DNA of 64,000 nt from Pedobacter sp. PAMC26386 (GCA_014302835.1 CP060294.1:2877067-2941066), one strand, 5' to 3'. Shown: positions 29,701-37,616, numbered from the stretch's first letter. The notes: a model not told the origin generated them from the sequence alone. Made by a program: numbers and translations.

Positions 29701-29929
29701 AGCTCATGTTCTCTACCCCGTTGATTGATTCTTCAAGGGAAGGTGCTACAGAACGTAACACAGTTTCGGCGTTTGCACCGGGATAAAGCGCAGTTACCTG
29801 AACAGCAGGAGGCGCAATATCCGGAAATTGCTGCAAGGGCAATTTTGTAAGTCCCAATACCCCCAATATCACCAATAAGATGGAAATAACAGTGGCTAAG
29901 ACGGGTCTGTCTATGAATTTCTTAAACAT
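26738..29929 (-). CDS. RND efflux permease, HAE1 (AcrB-like)
   Basis: The 1063-residue protein has the HAE1 layout: one N-terminal helix (FIDRPVLATVISILLVILG), a periplasmic porter loop (about 35-340), six helices with FALVLAIGIVVDDAIVVVEAV (TM4 with the D-D proton-relay pair), a second large loop (about 560-870), then six more helices with GLLAKNAILIVEFA. It drives export of hydrophobic drugs or bile-acid-like compounds with proton import. The neighbours supply the adaptor (29942) and the outer-membrane duct (25339). Confidence 0.94.
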   Translation of the reverse strand: MFKKFIDRPVLATVISILLVILGVLGLTKLPLQQFPDIAPPAVQVTALYPGANAETVLRSVAPSLEESINGVENMSYMSSTASNDGSLVISVYFKLGTDPDQAAVNVQNRVAQATSQLPAEVIQAGVTTAKQQNSLIMVVDLHTDNEKSYNQTFLANYAQINLIPELKRIQGVGQANIFGGSRDYSMRVWLNPAQMATYNLTPSEVMAVIKDKNLEAAPGKFGESSKNAFEYVLKYKGKLTKPEEYQNIIIRSNADGSFLRLKDVARVELGSYTYSNLTRVNTKPGLNIAIQQLSGSNANEIQIAITKFMKKAEKEFPKGVSYDVVYSTKTSLDQSIDQVIHTLIEAFILVFIVVFIFLQDFRSTLIPAIAVPVAILGTFFFMKLFGFSINLLTLFALVLAIGIVVDDAIVVVEAVHAKMEHKKIGPKPATAAAMHEITGAIISITLVMSAVFLPVGFMEGSTGVFYRQFAFTLAIAIVISAVNALTLSPALCALFLKEIHTTDHGTEVPTSFKQRFFKGFNTSFDSLTNRYVGSLKFLIRTKWVGLAGLLVVILATVWMVKKTPTGFIPSEDQGFIAISMSLPAGASLERSTEVLKETEVLLRPLAFTKLFNVLGGFNLLTQSNSPSAGAMFVLLKPTEERGEVKDINAIMNVIRGKLAGVKGANFFVFTFPTVPGFSNVDGLDMVLQDKTGGKIDKFSGIAYNFIGELMKRPEIAVAFTSFRADYPQLELQLDEEKAEQLGVSVRDVLATMQAYFGSAQASDFNRFGKYYRVMVQADVADRADPSSMDNVFVKNRSGENVPINTLVKLHRVYGPETVSRYNLFNSIGINAMAKPGYSSGDAIRAVEEVAAKQLPSGFSYEFTGLTKEEITSGGQSVIIFGLCLVFVYFLLAAQYESYILPLAVILSIPTGVFGVFVAIGLTGIENNIYVQVALVMLIGLLAKNAILIVEFAVQRRRAGNTLVSSALEAAKLRLRPIIMTSLAFVVGLMPMMRATGPSALGNHSISIGAAGGMITGVILGLFIIPVLFVIFQFLQEKVTGKPEELIIQEHEEPININEYETV

Positions 29930-29941
29930 GATCTATGTGAA

Positions 29942-31075
29942 TTATCTTAATGCAGTTTTAATAGGTTCTTCTTTTAGTTTTTCAGGTTTGATTACTTCGC
30001 CTTCTTTCAGCTTATCAATACCATCAAAAACAATTCTGTCTCCTGATTTCACGCCTTCTTTAACCAGGTAGTTTGTACCTGTGGTTCCAAGAACGGTGAT
30101 TGGAGTTTTAGCTACTTTATTTCCGGCATCAACCGTGTAGACGAACATTTTGTCCTGAACTTCTATGGTAGAAGATTGTGGAACAAGGATCGCATCCGGG
30201 TGGTTCATGCTTAATCTTAATTTACCTGTATTACCAGATCTTAACAAGCCCTGACCATTAGGAAAAGTAGCTCTTAAGGCAATTGAACCGGTTTGTTTAT
30301 CAAACTGTCCATCAACCATGTCTATTTTACCTTCTTGTGCATAAACTGTACGGTCTGCCAGAACTAAAGCAACACCAGGTAATTTTTTAAGTCTTTCTGC
30401 AACTGATTTACCAGGATAAGTAGCATTGAAGTTGATAAAGTCATCTTCTCCTAAAGAGAAGTAAACATGAACTTCGTGTGCATCTGAAAGCTGTGTAAGT
30501 GCCATTGGATCAGCCGTGCCCACCAAACTTCCTTGTTTTTTAGGTAATCTGCCCACATAACCTGTTACCGGTGCTTTAATCAAAGTATAACCCAGGTTAA
30601 TATTTGCAGTTGCGACACCAGCTCTCGCCTGTTCCACACTTGCCTGCGTAGACTGAAGCGTAGCTTTAGCACTTTTAAGCTGAAAATCAGATACAACCTT
30701 GTTATTCACTAAAGGTGTCAGTTTATCAACTTCAAGCTGTGCATTAACTACTGCTGCCTGTGCTGCATGTAATAAAGCTTTAGCATTGTTTACTGCTTCC
30801 CTGAAAGGAAGTTCATTAATTTTAAAAAGTGGTTGTCCTTTTTGGACAAGGGCGCCTTCATTGACATAAATCTTATCCAGAGTACCAGAAACCTGAGGAC
30901 GTATCTCCAAATCTACTGCTCCCTGAATGGAAGCTGGGTATTCAGTGAAAGTCGTTTCAGCGCTATTGTGTAAAGCAATAACCGGAAGTGATTGTATTAC
31001 AGGGGGCGGTACCTGGTTTTTATCGCTGGAACAGCCAATAAATAGTGCGGCGAGAAGTAAAATTGAAATTTTCAT
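29942..31075 (-). CDS. Periplasmic adaptor (MFP) lipoprotein of the RND pump
   Basis: About 377 residues from the ATG at 31075 (MKISILLLAALFIGC, a lipoprotein signal with C15). An upstream in-frame ATG at 31126 lies inside the likely promoter and would hide the signal, so I reject it. The protein shows the split lipoyl half-motifs (DLEIRPQVSGTLDKIYVNEG and KAPVTGYVGRLPKKQG) around a coiled-coil hairpin, then the beta-barrel and membrane-proximal domains, as in AcrA/MexE. It bridges the pump and the outer-membrane channel. It is the first gene of the pump operon, 214 bp after tetR. Confidence 0.92.
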   Translation of the reverse strand: MKISILLLAALFIGCSSDKNQVPPPVIQSLPVIALHNSAETTFTEYPASIQGAVDLEIRPQVSGTLDKIYVNEGALVQKGQPLFKINELPFREAVNNAKALLHAAQAAVVNAQLEVDKLTPLVNNKVVSDFQLKSAKATLQSTQASVEQARAGVATANINLGYTLIKAPVTGYVGRLPKKQGSLVGTADPMALTQLSDAHEVHVYFSLGEDDFINFNATYPGKSVAERLKKLPGVALVLADRTVYAQEGKIDMVDGQFDKQTGSIALRATFPNGQGLLRSGNTGKLRLSMNHPDAILVPQSSTIEVQDKMFVYTVDAGNKVAKTPITVLGTTGTNYLVKEGVKSGDRIVFDGIDKLKEGEVIKPEKLKEEPIKTALR

Positions 31076-31170
31076 AACGTTAATCTGTTGTTTAACTTGT
31101 TGAGGGATGTAGGCAAAATGTATCATTTATTTAATATTGGGGTAATGCTTTTTTAACGTAAATAGGTTAT

Positions 31171-31183
31171 TTAACACTGTTAA
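31171..31183. promoter_or_regulatory. TetR operator copy A (upstream of the pump operon)
   Basis: TTAACACTGTTAA is a perfect 6-1-6 palindrome, the same motif as the sites at 31258 and 31916. It sits between tetR and the adaptor gene, about 96 bp before the adaptor ATG. Confidence 0.75.
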
Positions 31184-31257
31184 GTTATGTGGTAAAAAAA
31201 ACGAAATCTTACGAATAGACTTCCTTCTTAGCGGTGAGCTAATTACATATAGATAAT

Positions 31258-31270
31258 CTAACAGTGTTAA
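31258..31270. promoter_or_regulatory. TetR operator copy B (upstream of the pump operon)
   Basis: CTAACAGTGTTAA differs from copy A at one position and shares its flank (AATCTAACAGTGTTAAG) with copy C in front of tetR. It lies 20 bp after the tetR stop. Copies A and B are 87 bp apart centre to centre, about eight helical turns, so looping is possible. Confidence 0.7.
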
Positions 31271-31289
31271 GTATTCCATAAAAAAATTA

Positions 31290-31889
31290 TTAATCGTTTA
31301 TTGTTTGTATTATTCCATGAATTGCATCTTTTAAAATATGCTGATTCATTTCGGCATTAGTTCCTTTATTAACCAGGTTAATAGAAATTAATCCGTGGAT
31401 GATTGACCAGAAAGTATAGTACTTTCTGCAAACCCTATCCTGACACAAACCATCAATTTTCATAATTTCTATTATGGTATCTGAAATTAATTTACGGGAA
31501 GCTTCTACTTCTGGTAATGATTTCTGTTGTTCACAACAAATCATATCAACACCAAACATCACCTGATATAAGTGCGTATGTTCAAATGCAAAATCCCAGT
31601 AAGCAATCCACATAGCTGTCAATTGTTTTTCCGGCGTATTATGCTTTGCTTTCGCAGCTTTCAGATCTATCAGTAAAAGCAAATTTCCTTTTCTGGTCAG
31701 TTCAAGTAAGATGCCTTCTTTATTCGCAAAATATTCATAAATAATTGGCGCAGTGTATTCAATTTTGTCCGCGATTTTGCGCATACTCAAGGCTTGCCAA
31801 CCGTCCTCTTTGACGATTTCCAAGGCAGCATCAAGAATATTAGCCCTTGTTTCTTCCTTAACCCTTTGAATTCTTTCTTTACTACCCAT
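31290..31889 (-). CDS. TetR-family repressor of the RND operon
   Basis: The 199-residue protein has an N-terminal TetR helix-turn-helix (TRANILDAALEIVKEDGWQA, then LSMRKIADKIEYTAPIIYEYFANKEG) and a helical ligand-binding body with several cysteines (CCEQQ and CQDRVC) that could sense metals or thiols. It lies just upstream of the pump operon on the same strand. Three copies of one palindrome flank it (31171, 31258 and 31916), so it should repress both itself and the pump. Confidence 0.88.
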   Translation of the reverse strand: MGSKERIQRVKEETRANILDAALEIVKEDGWQALSMRKIADKIEYTAPIIYEYFANKEGILLELTRKGNLLLLIDLKAAKAKHNTPEKQLTAMWIAYWDFAFEHTHLYQVMFGVDMICCEQQKSLPEVEASRKLISDTIIEIMKIDGLCQDRVCRKYYTFWSIIHGLISINLVNKGTNAEMNQHILKDAIHGIIQTIND

Positions 31890-31915
31890 TGTAATATTTG
31901 TACTGTGTAAATAAT

Positions 31916-31937
31916 CTAACAGTGTTAAGCAAATGTA
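31916..31937 (-). promoter_or_regulatory. tetR promoter with overlapping operator copy C
   Basis: On the minus strand TACATTTG (31937-31930) is a perfect -7 element. One base later comes CTAACAGTGTTAA (31916-31928, copy C), placed over the expected transcription start, an arrangement typical of autorepression. The ATG of tetR is 27 bp further. Confidence 0.75.
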
Positions 31938-32094
31938 TAACTAGTTTTAAAAATCTATATCAGCGTATTGTCACAACTCTAAAAAAGGCCATAATTTAGA
32001 TCTAAAGCAAGATTATTTCTTTAAAATAAGCAGAAAAGAATATAGACAAGGCCTTGCATTCCAATAAAAGTAAGTGTCGATTCCTAAAAGAGCT

Positions 32095-32114
32095 ATACAC
32101 TAAAAACAGTGTAT
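32095..32114 (+). promoter_or_regulatory. Hairpin over the transposase start codon
   Basis: ATACACT-N6-AGTGTAT forms a stem whose second arm includes the first two bases of the orfA ATG (32113). In IS elements such stems hide the start codon in read-through transcripts from outside, limiting transposition. This role is inferred. Confidence 0.5.
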
Positions 32115-32655
32115 GGAAACAAAAGAAACAGAGTTTATTTACTCAGATCGGATTGGCAAGCAACAGCGCTTTGATAAGCGCTTAATCGCATATGTTGTTC
32201 AATTAGCAGAACAAGGAGTCCCCCGCCGAGACCTTATACAGGAATATGGTATGGCCAGCTGCACCCTAAAGGATTGGATAGATCGGTACGGTTCAAGTAT
32301 AGTGAAACACAAAAGCTATACACTGGCAGAAAAGAGGTCTGTTTTTCGCGCTGTAGAAGCAGGAATGAGCGTCAGACAAGCTCAAATTGCCTTTGATATT
32401 TCTTACCCGAGTGTAATACGGGGCTGGATAAAGAAATTTAGAGAAGAAAATGTCGAAATTAGCGATATCAAATCTTTAGAGGTGGTTAAAAAGACAACAA
32501 ATCAATCTGATAACACAGAACTCAAAGCCTTGCAAGAAGCCCTTGCAGAGGCCAATTTGAAGATCAAAGCCCTGGACACCATGATCGATATCGCTGAAGA
32601 ACAGCTTAAAATCGATATCAGAAAAAAGTCTGGTGCCAGGCAGTCATCAAAATGA
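32113..32655 (+). CDS. IS3-family transposase OrfA (helix-turn-helix)
   Basis: This 180-residue protein has two predicted helix-turn-helix units (RRDLIQEYGMASCTLKDWIDRYG and SVRQAQIAFDISYPSVIRGW) and ends in a leucine-zipper-like helix (ELKALQEALAEANLKIKALD). It binds the element's ends. Its stop overlaps the orfB start as ATGA, in the -1 frame, so OrfB may come from reinitiation. No A6G slippery run typical of IS3 frameshifting is present. Confidence 0.85.
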   Translation: METKETEFIYSDRIGKQQRFDKRLIAYVVQLAEQGVPRRDLIQEYGMASCTLKDWIDRYGSSIVKHKSYTLAEKRSVFRAVEAGMSVRQAQIAFDISYPSVIRGWIKKFREENVEISDIKSLEVVKKTTNQSDNTELKALQEALAEANLKIKALDTMIDIAEEQLKIDIRKKSGARQSSK

Positions 32656-33587
32656 AACAGGACTTCCCTAAGCTTGGGATTAAGTTGCTGTGCAGACTGT
32701 TTGGCAAAACAAGACATGCTTATTATGATCATCAATGGAGGCTACAGGATGAAGGATTAAAAGATGAGATCGTTTTGCAGCATGTGATTGATATCCGCAA
32801 AACGCAAAAAAGAATAGGTACTTTAAAACTACATTTTATGTTGCACAAGCCCTTAGAAAAACACGGTATCAAAATTGGCCGGGACTATCTCTTCGGACTG
32901 ATGCGGGAACATAGCCTACATATCAGACAACGAAGAAGAAATGCGGTAACCACCAATTCAAGGCATTGGATGCGTAAATACAATAATCTGATCAAAGAAT
33001 TGAGCATCAATCATCCTGAACAGGTTTGGGTAAGCGATATTACTTATATACATCTTAAAAAACAATGGGGCTATCTCAGCCTGATCACAGATGCCTATTC
33101 TAAAAAAATCATGGGATGGGCCTTCAGGACAGATCTTTCGGCTCAGGGCTGCATAGATGCACTGGAAATGGCAATAAGCAATAGGAAGTACCCTCAAAAA
33201 GACCTTATACATCATTCCGACAGAGGATCGCAATATTGCAGCAAAGGATATATAGATCTGCTGACAGATAGTAAGATAGCAGTTAGTATGACAGAAAAAG
33301 GAGACCCATATGAGAACGCTATTGCAGAGCGCGTTAATGGGATCTTAAAAGCAGAGTTTGATCTCTATGGATCTAATGCTGGACTGAGAGAAACTAATGG
33401 AAGGATAAGAGAGAGTATTCAGACGTATAACCACAGTAGACCACATGCTAGTTGCGATTATCTAACACCCGAACAGGCTCATCTTAAACAAGGAGAGCTT
33501 AAAAAAAGATGGAAACCCAAAAAATACAAACTAAAAGAAAATACAACTTGTATAAGTCAAACAGGAATTACAAATTTGCTTGTATAG
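32652..33587 (+). CDS. IS3-family transposase OrfB (DDE integrase core)
   Basis: The 311-residue integrase-like protein has an N-terminal HTH-like region and the DDE triad: D in WVSDITYI, D in HHSDRGSQYCS and E in NAIAERVNGILKAEF. It is full length for the IS150 group, and the frame is open, so the transposase should be active. The last codons fall 50 bp inside the right end of the element. Confidence 0.9.
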   Translation: MKQDFPKLGIKLLCRLFGKTRHAYYDHQWRLQDEGLKDEIVLQHVIDIRKTQKRIGTLKLHFMLHKPLEKHGIKIGRDYLFGLMREHSLHIRQRRRNAVTTNSRHWMRKYNNLIKELSINHPEQVWVSDITYIHLKKQWGYLSLITDAYSKKIMGWAFRTDLSAQGCIDALEMAISNRKYPQKDLIHHSDRGSQYCSKGYIDLLTDSKIAVSMTEKGDPYENAIAERVNGILKAEFDLYGSNAGLRETNGRIRESIQTYNHSRPHASCDYLTPEQAHLKQGELKKRWKPKKYKLKENTTCISQTGITNLLV

Positions 33588-33658
33588 TCAATTCAAAATT
33601 AATTCAATAACCTGTATAGCTATACGAGGATAAGACAAAGGCGTGTTTTGGCTCGGCT

Positions 33659-33702
33659 CTAGTCCACATCTAGTCCACGTCTAGTCCACGTTGAGTCCAC
33701 GT
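33659..33702. repeat. Four 11-bp tandem repeats (CTAGTCCACGT)
   Basis: The units are CTAGTCCACAT, CTAGTCCACGT, CTAGTCCACGT and TGAGTCCACGT, head to tail without spacers. The last unit begins a hairpin: TGAGTCCAC (33692-33700) pairs with GTGGACTCA (33717-33725). The 11-bp period is close to one helical turn, which would place binding sites on the same DNA face. The tract begins 22 bp from the IS right end, so it may mark a preferred target. Confidence 0.8.
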
Positions 33703-33724
33703 TTTGCCATAAATAGGTGGACTC

Positions 33725-33746
33725 ACTATGGATCTACTATGGATTT
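33725..33746. repeat. Two further 11-bp tandem repeats (ACTATGGATCT)
   Basis: ACTATGGATCT is followed directly by ACTATGGATTT. They adjoin the GTGGACTCA arm of the preceding hairpin. CACTAT and ATAGTG (33724-33729 and 33746-33751) form an outer inverted pair. The family looks related in period though not in sequence to the first set. Confidence 0.65.
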
Positions 33747-33798
33747 ATAGTGATGTAGTACCGACCGCAAACCTCGCGCTTCAGGTATAAACAGGCTC

Positions 33799-34332
33799 TT
33801 ACAGAGCAGCAGCAGCTTTTTTATCCGGATAAGTTAGTTTAAAACTATGTCTGTTTCCATTATAGGTTAAGTGAAAGATATTAGTCTGATCGTCAAAAAG
33901 ATCATATAAAACTGTACTGGTTGTTTCCAGCTTGACAAGGCTCTTCACTTTTTCAGATTCCAGATAGACCACTACCGCTTCACTGTCATTTTCAAAACCG
34001 AGATAATGTAAGGGCAGTATTTTCCCATTATTTGCCAGCTGTAGATGAGAGGTGATATACTTGCCTACCAGCAGATCTATTTCTTTGTGTTTCGCTGCCG
34101 CGGAAAGATCTGCTTTAACCTTATATTTTTTACTGAGGACATCTTCAAAATCATCCGTAAATATTCGGCAGCTCACTTCCATAACATGTTCTTTCGCATT
34201 ATAATTCAGTTCTGTAGAACTCAGATGCAGCGGATGCTTCAGCCTGTTTCCAGCATCGGCAGCTGCCACAGGTTTAAACATTCCGATAATTACGTAACAA
34301 ATTAATAGCGGTTGGTGAAGGATAGACAACAT
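33799..34332 (-). CDS. DUF6702-family exported protein
   Basis: The 177-residue protein has a signal peptide (about 1-24, ending AAADA). Its body has HPLHLSSTELNYN and CRIFTDDFEDVL, typical of DUF6702, a beta-rich periplasmic domain found in Bacteroidota. The function is unknown. It is divergent from the M1-peptidase gene, 67 bp away, and these families often neighbour each other, so they may share a process such as peptide handling. Confidence 0.75.
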   Translation of the reverse strand: MLSILHQPLLICYVIIGMFKPVAAADAGNRLKHPLHLSSTELNYNAKEHVMEVSCRIFTDDFEDVLSKKYKVKADLSAAAKHKEIDLLVGKYITSHLQLANNGKILPLHYLGFENDSEAVVVYLESEKVKSLVKLETTSTVLYDLFDDQTNIFHLTYNGNRHSFKLTYPDKKAAAAL

Positions 34333-34399
34333 AGCATGAATATAATTTTTGCTTTACAAAAAAACGGTTTAAATTTAGACTTCCTACTATAAAACTCAA

Positions 34400-36766
34400 A
34401 TGACTAAACTTTTAACCGCAACATTTTTACTCTGCTCCTATGTGCAGCTTTCTTCTGCACAGAATATTCAATACAACCCAGGAAGTAACCATGGAAATAA
34501 ATTTGAACAACTGGGTACTATTCTCGCCACGCCCAATGAGCAGCGGACTGCAAGTGGTGCGCCCGGCGTAAAATACTGGCAGCAACGTGCAGATTATGAT
34601 ATTAAATGTAGTCTGGATGAGAAAAAACTGGAATTGACAGGTGCCGAAAAAGTAACCTATTTCAATAACTCACCTGATGTATTAACTTATATCTGGTTAC
34701 AACTGGACGAAAATGAGCACAGTAATATCCGCAATGCCGGTTATCAGACCAGTACAAAAATACCGGACACGACCACAACCAGAGAGTTAGACAAGGCTGC
34801 TTTTGATCAGCCTGATAATGGGAATGGCGTTTCGATTCAGAAAATTACCGATGCACTGGGGAAAGAATTAAAATACACCATCAATAAAACAATGATGCGT
34901 GTCGAAATACCCGCTCCGCTAAAATCCGGTCAGCAGTTTGTTTTTAATGTGACCTGGAAATATAAAATTACAGATAGAATTTCTGGTGGCGGTCGTGGTG
35001 GTTATGAATTCTTCCCTGAAGATGGAAATTACCTTTTTACCATGGCACAGTGGTACCCAAGATTATGTGTCTATAGTGATTTCCAGGGCTGGCAAAATCA
35101 CCAGTTTACTGGCAGAGGAGAATTTGCCTTAACTTTTGGTAATTTCAAAGTACAAATGACCGTTCCAGCAGATCACGTGATTGGCGGAACCGGAGAATGT
35201 ATCAATTATAGTGCTGTGCTTACACCTGCCGCACTGGCCAGGTATAACAAAGCGAAAACGGCTACAGAACCAGTAGAAATCGTTACACTTGATGAGGCTA
35301 AAAAAGCAGAGAGTTCAAAAAGTACGGCAACTAAAACCTGGGTTTTCCAAGCCAATAATGTACGTGATTTTGCCTGGACTTCCTCCAGAAAATTCATCTG
35401 GGATGCGATGGCACAGCAAGTTGAAGATAAATCAGTAATGTGTATGAGTTTTTATGGCAAAGAAGCCTATAATTTATACAGACCTTATTCTACTAAAGCC
35501 GTTGCACATACTGTTAAAACATATTCGCATTTTACTTTCCCTTACCCCTATCCTGTTGCGCAAAGTGTAGAAGCAGCGAATGGAATGGAATATCCGATGA
35601 TTTGTTTCAATTACGGCCGTACTGAGAAAGATGGCACCTATAGTGAAAGTTCTAAAAACGGGATGCTGGGTGTAATTATTCATGAGGTAGGCCATAATTT
35701 CTTTCCAATGATCGTGAACAGTGACGAGCGTCAGTGGACATGGATGGATGAAGGACTAAACTCTTTCCTTGAATATCTAACGGAAGAACTCTGGGACAAT
35801 AAATTTCCGGTTAAAAAAGGTCCGGCTTATACGATCATTGATTATATGAAGTTACCAAAAGATCAGCTGGAACCTATCATGACTAACTCAGAGAATATAG
35901 AACGTTTTGGTCCGAATGCTTATTCTAAACCCTCAACAGCATTAAATATTCTGAGAGAAACCATTATGGGTAGAGAACTGTTTGATTATGCTTTTAAAGA
36001 ATATGCAAAAAGATGGGCTTTTAAGCACCCTACCCCAGCCGATTTATTCAGAACCATGGAAGATGCCAGCGGCGAAGATCTGGACTGGTTCTGGAGAGGA
36101 TGGTTCTATACAACCGATCCATGTGATATTGCGCTGGATGCTGTGAAATTCGCAAAGGCGGATGTAAATTCTAAAGTTCCTGTTTCAAAGGTAACCATGG
36201 TTAAACTGGTAGCTCCACAGGTTAATGCTTTTGATGACATTTCTAAAGTCAGAAACAGAGCAGATAAAAACATTAAATTCTATACAGATCAGGATAAGTC
36301 AACACAGGATTTTTACTGGAAATACGACCGAGGGATCGAAAAGTACGATAACAAAGAACATCAGCAAAAGCTTCCTGAACTGAAAGAAGCGCTGTCTTCA
36401 GAAGATCAGGCAAAATATGCTGGTAAATTCTTTTACGAATTGTCTTTCAGTAATAAAGGAGGTCTGATTATGCCTATTATCGTTGAATTTACTTTTGCTG
36501 ATGGTACTAAAAAAATAGATAGAATCCCTGCGCAAATCTGGAGACATAATGAGTTAAAGGCTTCTAAATTCTATGTTCAGGATCAAGAAGTAACCGCTAT
36601 AAAACTAGACCCAATGCGTGAAACCGCAGATATCGATGAAAGCAATAATACCTGGGGTGGTAAAGCTGAAACTTCAAAATTCCTGCTGTTTAAACAAAAA
36701 ACTAATGCAGCAAGAGGGCAGTCGGTAGGCGTTAATCCAATGCAAAGCGCAAAAGGAGTTCAATAA
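34400..36766 (+). CDS. Exported M1-family (gluzincin) metallopeptidase
   Basis: The 788-residue protein starts with a signal peptide (1-20, ending SSAQN). After beta-rich N-terminal domains it has the zinc site HEVGHN (about 428-433) and, 18 residues after the second histidine, the glutamate in WMDEGLNSF, matching HExxH-x18-E. A C-terminal beta domain completes it. The GxMEN exopeptidase motif is replaced by NGMEYP, so it may be an endopeptidase. It should act in the periplasm. An intrinsic terminator follows. Confidence 0.87.
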   Translation: MTKLLTATFLLCSYVQLSSAQNIQYNPGSNHGNKFEQLGTILATPNEQRTASGAPGVKYWQQRADYDIKCSLDEKKLELTGAEKVTYFNNSPDVLTYIWLQLDENEHSNIRNAGYQTSTKIPDTTTTRELDKAAFDQPDNGNGVSIQKITDALGKELKYTINKTMMRVEIPAPLKSGQQFVFNVTWKYKITDRISGGGRGGYEFFPEDGNYLFTMAQWYPRLCVYSDFQGWQNHQFTGRGEFALTFGNFKVQMTVPADHVIGGTGECINYSAVLTPAALARYNKAKTATEPVEIVTLDEAKKAESSKSTATKTWVFQANNVRDFAWTSSRKFIWDAMAQQVEDKSVMCMSFYGKEAYNLYRPYSTKAVAHTVKTYSHFTFPYPYPVAQSVEAANGMEYPMICFNYGRTEKDGTYSESSKNGMLGVIIHEVGHNFFPMIVNSDERQWTWMDEGLNSFLEYLTEELWDNKFPVKKGPAYTIIDYMKLPKDQLEPIMTNSENIERFGPNAYSKPSTALNILRETIMGRELFDYAFKEYAKRWAFKHPTPADLFRTMEDASGEDLDWFWRGWFYTTDPCDIALDAVKFAKADVNSKVPVSKVTMVKLVAPQVNAFDDISKVRNRADKNIKFYTDQDKSTQDFYWKYDRGIEKYDNKEHQQKLPELKEALSSEDQAKYAGKFFYELSFSNKGGLIMPIIVEFTFADGTKKIDRIPAQIWRHNELKASKFYVQDQEVTAIKLDPMRETADIDESNNTWGGKAETSKFLLFKQKTNAARGQSVGVNPMQSAKGVQ

Positions 36767-36785
36767 AATTATAAATTATGACAGG

Positions 36786-36824
36786 AACCTGCCCCGATGT
36801 TGAACATTCAGGCAGGTTTTTTTT
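36786..36824 (+). terminator. Intrinsic terminator of the M1-peptidase gene
   Basis: AACCTGCC and GGCAGGTT form 8-bp arms around a 17-nt loop, followed by eight T. Confidence 0.88.
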
Positions 36825-36884
36825 GTAATATTGTAGCGTCTATTTCATAAATTTAAACAGACTCTAGTATAAACAGATCTTATT

Positions 36885-37616
36885 TTGAACTACAAAAAGA
36901 CCTCCCTTTTACTGTTCGGGATGCTGTTGGCATTTTTTGCTAATGGCCAGCAGTTAAAAAAAGTGAAAAATATTGCCGCATGGAAAATAAGCTATGCGCT
37001 GGATTTTGGTACGCAACCAGGAAAAGGAACTTCATCTAAAGACCAGGGGCAGGCGGCTATGATAGAATTAGCTAAATCTCTATCCGGATCAACCGATGAT
37101 AACCCTCCTTTAGTCTGTTATTTGAGCCCTGAATATATCAGGGTTGAGCAAAACGGATTGGGCGGCGGAATAACAGTAGCAGATAAAAGAGATACCGTAA
37201 GTTATTTACTGGATACAGCTGCGAAAACAGCCACCAAATATCCCGCAGCAATGCCTAATATACAAACTTCAATGGCAGGTGACTCCATGACAGTCATTAG
37301 TTCTGCTGATTTCGTTATGGAACTTAAGCCTGGAACAATGATAATTGCTGGTCATTCCTGTAAAAAAGCAATATTTGTAAATCCTGCATCTCCCGAAAAC
37401 GTAATTACAGTTTGGTATGCAACCGAACTTCCACGTTTATACTGGCAAAAATACAGTTATTTAAAAAGTATCCCGGGTTGTGCCTTAGCAATCGGCACCT
37501 CGTCAAGAGGGATGGATATTGGTATTAAAGCGAATCTGATTAAGAAAGTAAACCTTCCGGAAAGCTTTTTCGTCCCACCGGCAGATTATAAGATTAATGA
37601 AGAAGTGTCCTATTAA
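36885..37616 (+). CDS. Exported GLPGLI-like protein with TTG start
   Basis: About 243 residues from a TTG at 36885. An in-frame TAA lies at 36870 and no ATG is available before the signal peptide (LLLFGMLLAFFANGQ), so TTG (or ATT three bases earlier) must be the start. The body is beta-rich (WKISYALDFG, DKRDTVSYLLDT, AKTATKYP), resembling GLPGLI-family secreted proteins of Bacteroidota, whose role is unknown. It is followed 8 bp later by the YiiX-like gene, suggesting an operon. Confidence 0.68.
   Translation: MNYKKTSLLLFGMLLAFFANGQQLKKVKNIAAWKISYALDFGTQPGKGTSSKDQGQAAMIELAKSLSGSTDDNPPLVCYLSPEYIRVEQNGLGGGITVADKRDTVSYLLDTAAKTATKYPAAMPNIQTSMAGDSMTVISSADFVMELKPGTMIIAGHSCKKAIFVNPASPENVITVWYATELPRLYWQKYSYLKSIPGCALAIGTSSRGMDIGIKANLIKKVNLPESFFVPPADYKINEEVSY

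Larger units (their letters stand above)
32075..33637 (+). mobile_element. IS3-family insertion sequence, IS150 group, complete (1563 bp)
   Basis: The element runs from TGTCGATTCC at 32075 to AAGACA at 33637. The 26-bp ends match at 18 of 26 positions without gaps (shared TGTATAGCT, AGGA and GACA in the right-end reading). A 3-bp direct repeat, AAG, flanks it (32072-32074 and 33638-33640), as IS3 elements generate. Both transposase genes are intact and overlap ATGA-style. It seems a recent insertion between the tetR gene and a repeat-bearing region. I do not claim the exact ISfinder name. Confidence 0.88.

Noticed and set aside
32640..32660. IS3-type programmed -1 frameshift site
   Set aside because: No A-AAA-AAG run lies at the overlap. 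The ATGA overlap suggests stop-start coupling instead.
33549..33572. Alternative right end of the IS (TGTATAAG to AATTACA)
   Set aside because: It needs a gap to match the left end, leaves the transposase stop outside the element and has no target duplication. The end at 33637 matches better and gives AAG on both sides.
33659..33746. CRISPR-like array
   Set aside because: The repeats are 11 bp, directly adjacent without spacers, and no cas gene is present.
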